A stretch of DNA of 64,000 nt from Blastocatellia bacterium (GTDB taxonomy: Bacteria > Acidobacteriota > Blastocatellia > Chloracidobacteriales > Chloracidobacteriaceae). The translations under genes and the position numbers were made by a program. The stretch is taken from positions 1 to 64,000 of the forward strand of contig JAIBAN010000002.1 in assembly GCA_019695185.1 (NCBI GenBank). Reading direction: 5' to 3'. Position 1 is the first letter of the stretch, and the number at the start of each line of letters is the position of its first letter. Below are positions 62,416 through 64,000 of the stretch, piece after piece. The notes under the pieces are model-generated. The model ran no database searches. It worked only from the letters and a program-made list of their open reading frames with translations, and was not told where the DNA came from.

Positions 62416-62474
62416 GCCGCCGGTTTCTGAGAAACTTCTCCCTGGCTCTCAAAAACCGGCGGCCTTCTCTTTTA
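62416..62474 (+). terminator. Intrinsic terminator of the leucine-rich-repeat gene
   Basis: GCCGCCGGTTT pairs with AAACCGGCGGC around a ~26-nt loop, followed by CTTCTCTTTT, about 42 bp after the stop. The loop is long but the stem is strong. Confidence 0.75.
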
Positions 62475-62513
62475 AAATGCAAGAATAAAGCCTGCTGTTC
62501 CCAATGCCTGAGG

Positions 62514-63035
62514 TCAGGCAGGGACCCGATGGTTGAAAACCACCAGCTTGACCAGTCGTTTGATGGCCCAGTGCAGCAGCACATACACCAGTAACGCCGC
62601 CACATATGAAAGCCGCAATTGGAAGGGTCCAATCCCCGGCTCAAACAACAGCCGCCGAAACGGCCCCAGAATTGGAGTACTGACCAAGTGGATAAACTGG
62701 CGGAATCCGTTTCCTTCACGGGCTCCCAATAACTCCAGCAAAAACTCCATCCCAATCAGCCAGTACATCACATAAAAACCAAAATCGACAAATTGCAGCG
62801 CCCTGGTGACCAGCTTGACCTGCTTGAGGTTCTTTTCAGTTTGCACCACCTCCAGGATGGCTTCCTTTTTGAGGTGTTCGCCAACCAGGGCAGCCTGAGC
62901 TTGTTCTTCCGGGGCCAGTTCGGCAGCCTGTCGTTTGACTTCGGCCTGCACTTCCTGCCGAACCTCATTTTTGACAGCTTCCAGGTGTTCCAGGCGACCG
63001 ACCACATCCAGAGACAGATTATTCAGTTCAGCCAT
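62514..63035 (-). CDS. YggT-family membrane protein with N-terminal coiled coil
   Basis: This 173-residue protein begins with a ~75-residue Glu/Lys/Ala-rich helix (LEHLEAVKNEVRQEVQAEVKRQA...), followed by a YggT-like membrane part (FIHLVSTPILGPFRRLLF, LRLSYVAALLVYVLLHWAIKRLV) with two or three hydrophobic helices. Standard YggT proteins are about 90-190 residues without such a coiled coil. AAAGGAGG precedes the ATG. It is downstream of a GlsB-type gene on the same strand, with a 51-bp gap. YggT members have been linked to membrane or osmotic functions; the role is uncertain. Confidence 0.8.
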   Translation of the reverse strand: MAELNNLSLDVVGRLEHLEAVKNEVRQEVQAEVKRQAAELAPEEQAQAALVGEHLKKEAILEVVQTEKNLKQVKLVTRALQFVDFGFYVMYWLIGMEFLLELLGAREGNGFRQFIHLVSTPILGPFRRLLFEPGIGPFQLRLSYVAALLVYVLLHWAIKRLVKLVVFNHRVPA

Positions 63036-63086
63036 TCAAAAGTTCCTCCTTTTTCAAAATGAAGCGTCTGCGACCAGTCAAAAAGA

Positions 63087-63359
63087 TTAGCGCCGTTTTA
63101 AGATCAAACTGAGAATTCCAACAAAGACTGCCGAGCCAATGATTGACCACAACACCGGAAACACCTGTCCTCCGATATGAAGCGCCAAAAACTCATGCAT
63201 TCCCAGCATCCGCGCCATCCACATGCCAAACATGGCTCCGATGAATCCAAGGACAATTGAGGTTAAACACCCGCCATGGCTGTATCCCACCAGGCTTTGG
63301 CCTAACGAACCGCAGACTCCGGCCACCAATAACAAAATCAAAAAAGAAATGAATGACAT
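63087..63359 (-). CDS. GlsB/YeaQ/YmgE-family small membrane protein
   Basis: This 90-residue protein has three hydrophobic segments and the family pattern GSLGQSLVGYSHGGCLTSIVLGFIGAMFGMWMARMLG. It is the transglycosylase-associated/GlsB family, often stress-linked, of unproven biochemistry. GAGGAGA precedes the ATG. It pairs with the YggT-like gene just downstream on the same strand. Confidence 0.88.
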   Translation of the reverse strand: MSFISFLILLLVAGVCGSLGQSLVGYSHGGCLTSIVLGFIGAMFGMWMARMLGMHEFLALHIGGQVFPVLWSIIGSAVFVGILSLILKRR

Positions 63360-63640
63360 GTTGTCTTCTCCTCATCGAGTTGCGAGCAATCTGCCCGTTT
63401 CAACCGGCCAGATGACCGATGACCTGTCGTAGCGATGAAGCCCACGCAAGCACGAGTTGCCCTTGAACTGTAAAAACATACAGTCATTTTTATCCAGTAA
63501 ACCTGAAAAACACTATTTGCAAAGGTGGGTTCCCACTCTCAAAAGAAGCTTCAGGAAAACTGTAAAACACTGAAATAAAAAATCTTGCAAAGAACATTAG
63601 CCGGTTCTGCGAAATACCTGTTTGTTCCTGGCGGACAAGT
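63360..63640. other. Upstream region of the GlsB-type gene, no gene seen
   Basis: This gap separates the GlsB-type gene from the terminator of the SUMF1-like gene. I see no repeat, RNA gene or clear promoter pair in it. Confidence 0.5.
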
Positions 63641-63685
63641 CAAAGAAAAACGGGAACAGATTTTTCATCATCTGCTCCCGTTTTG
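63641..63685 (-). terminator. Intrinsic terminator of the SUMF1-domain gene
   Basis: On the minus strand AAAACGGGA pairs with TCCCGTTTT, with an extended inner stem (CAGAT/ATCTG) and a trailing TCTTT, about 28 bp after the stop. Confidence 0.8.
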
Positions 63686-63712
63686 ATTTGCAGTTTTCCG
63701 CCGCAGGTACAG

Positions 63713-64000
63713 TCAGGGAATCTGTTCCATGACGACCCGGAGCCCATTGAAAGGGCTTGCCACGCGTGGATTGCCCCGGTCCCGAAAGGCCGAGCGACAG
63801 CCATGGGCGACATAATCCCAGGAACCGCCGCGCAACACCCGTAAAGCCTGATTTCCGCCTGTGGTCCAGGAACTGCCATCCGTGGGGGCACCGACATAAC
63901 TGTCATGCCAGACATCCAGGCACCATTCCCATACATTGCCATGCAGGTCGAACAGGCCGAATTCATTGGCAACGCCTAAACTTCCGACCTCCACCGTGCG
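63713..64000 (-). CDS. C-terminal part of a SUMF1/formylglycine-generating-enzyme-family protein (cut by window edge)
   Basis: About 95 residues are visible before the stop. GLFDLHGNVWEWCLDVW and LRVLRGGSWDYVAHGCRSAFRDRG, ending with GLRVVME, are the C-terminal SUMF1/FGE-sulfatase domain. The Cys pair that serves catalysis in true formylglycine-generating enzymes (GGSxxC...C) is not conserved here; the position after GGSW is Asp. This suggests a SUMF1-fold protein of another role, as in many kinase-fused or copper-free members. The N-terminal part, which would identify any fused kinase or caspase-type domain, is outside the window. Confidence 0.85.
   Translation of the reverse strand, partial: RTVEVGSLGVANEFGLFDLHGNVWEWCLDVWHDSYVGAPTDGSSWTTGGNQALRVLRGGSWDYVAHGCRSAFRDRGNPRVASPFNGLRVVMEQIP

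Overview
The window looks like a chromosomal segment from a Gram-negative, heterotrophic member of Acidobacteriota, most like the class Blastocatellia. This is inferred from gene content: an Oar-type TonB-dependent receptor with an N-terminal carboxypeptidase-regulatory domain, a secreted sortilin/Asp-box protein, very large secreted NHL and PD40 beta-propeller proteins, a DUF1549/DUF1553 plus DUF1501 pair, and SpeA beside a deoxyhypusine-synthase-like protein. Planctomycetota is the main alternative. I saw no prophage, insertion sequence, CRISPR array or conjugative module.

Layout. 0-0.8 kb: the conserved tRNA-Thr/Tyr/Gly/Thr-tuf operon on the minus strand, with the start of EF-Tu at the window edge. 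1-5 kb: recJ, an FmdB-type zinc ribbon, a membrane-anchored caspase-like protease with two C-terminal SH3/Tudor-knot-like modules, and tRNA-Phe with a textbook promoter and terminator. 5-10 kb: a small conserved protein, a secreted sortilin-repeat protein and a LolA-like protein. 10-12.4 kb: plsC, a CPBP membrane protease and fabG. 12.7-21 kb: a TPR protein, a four-gene PLP-lyase/GNAT/DinB/HD run, DUF1203, a secreted creatininase-family protein, a cupin and a sensor-like membrane protein without an output domain. 21-35 kb: three giant exported proteins (dockerin-like, NHL, PD40). 35-41 kb: a cytochrome-like cluster (DUF1549, DUF1501, a CxxCH/IPT protein). 41-50 kb: the TonB-dependent receptor, a peptidoglycan-binding protein, a pilin, dcd, a secreted protein, serS and an amidohydrolase. 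50-57 kb: a cytochrome P450 behind an operator-like palindrome, two cyclophilins, and the DHS-like gene with speA. 57-64 kb: an orphan LolD-like ATPase, an esterase with a TPR-like tail, a membrane AraC regulator, a leucine-rich-repeat protein, two small membrane proteins and a C-terminal SUMF1 fragment.

The most distinctive DNA-level feature is that many gene gaps carry short tandem repeats. Most are heptamers, such as TTGAGAA, GAGGACT, TTTTGAG, TTCAGGG and GTGGGTT; there are also 9-mers and a ~26-bp unit. They usually occur as two blocks facing each other in inverted orientation, so the transcript can form a long stem. Several blocks run into coding sequence and supply stop codons, C-terminal residues or part of a leader peptide.

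The best candidates for new biology are the caspase with tandem barrels, the DHS-like protein lacking the catalytic lysine beside speA, the pilin gene whose Shine-Dalgarno lies in a terminator-like hairpin, and the paired inverted heptamer repeats.
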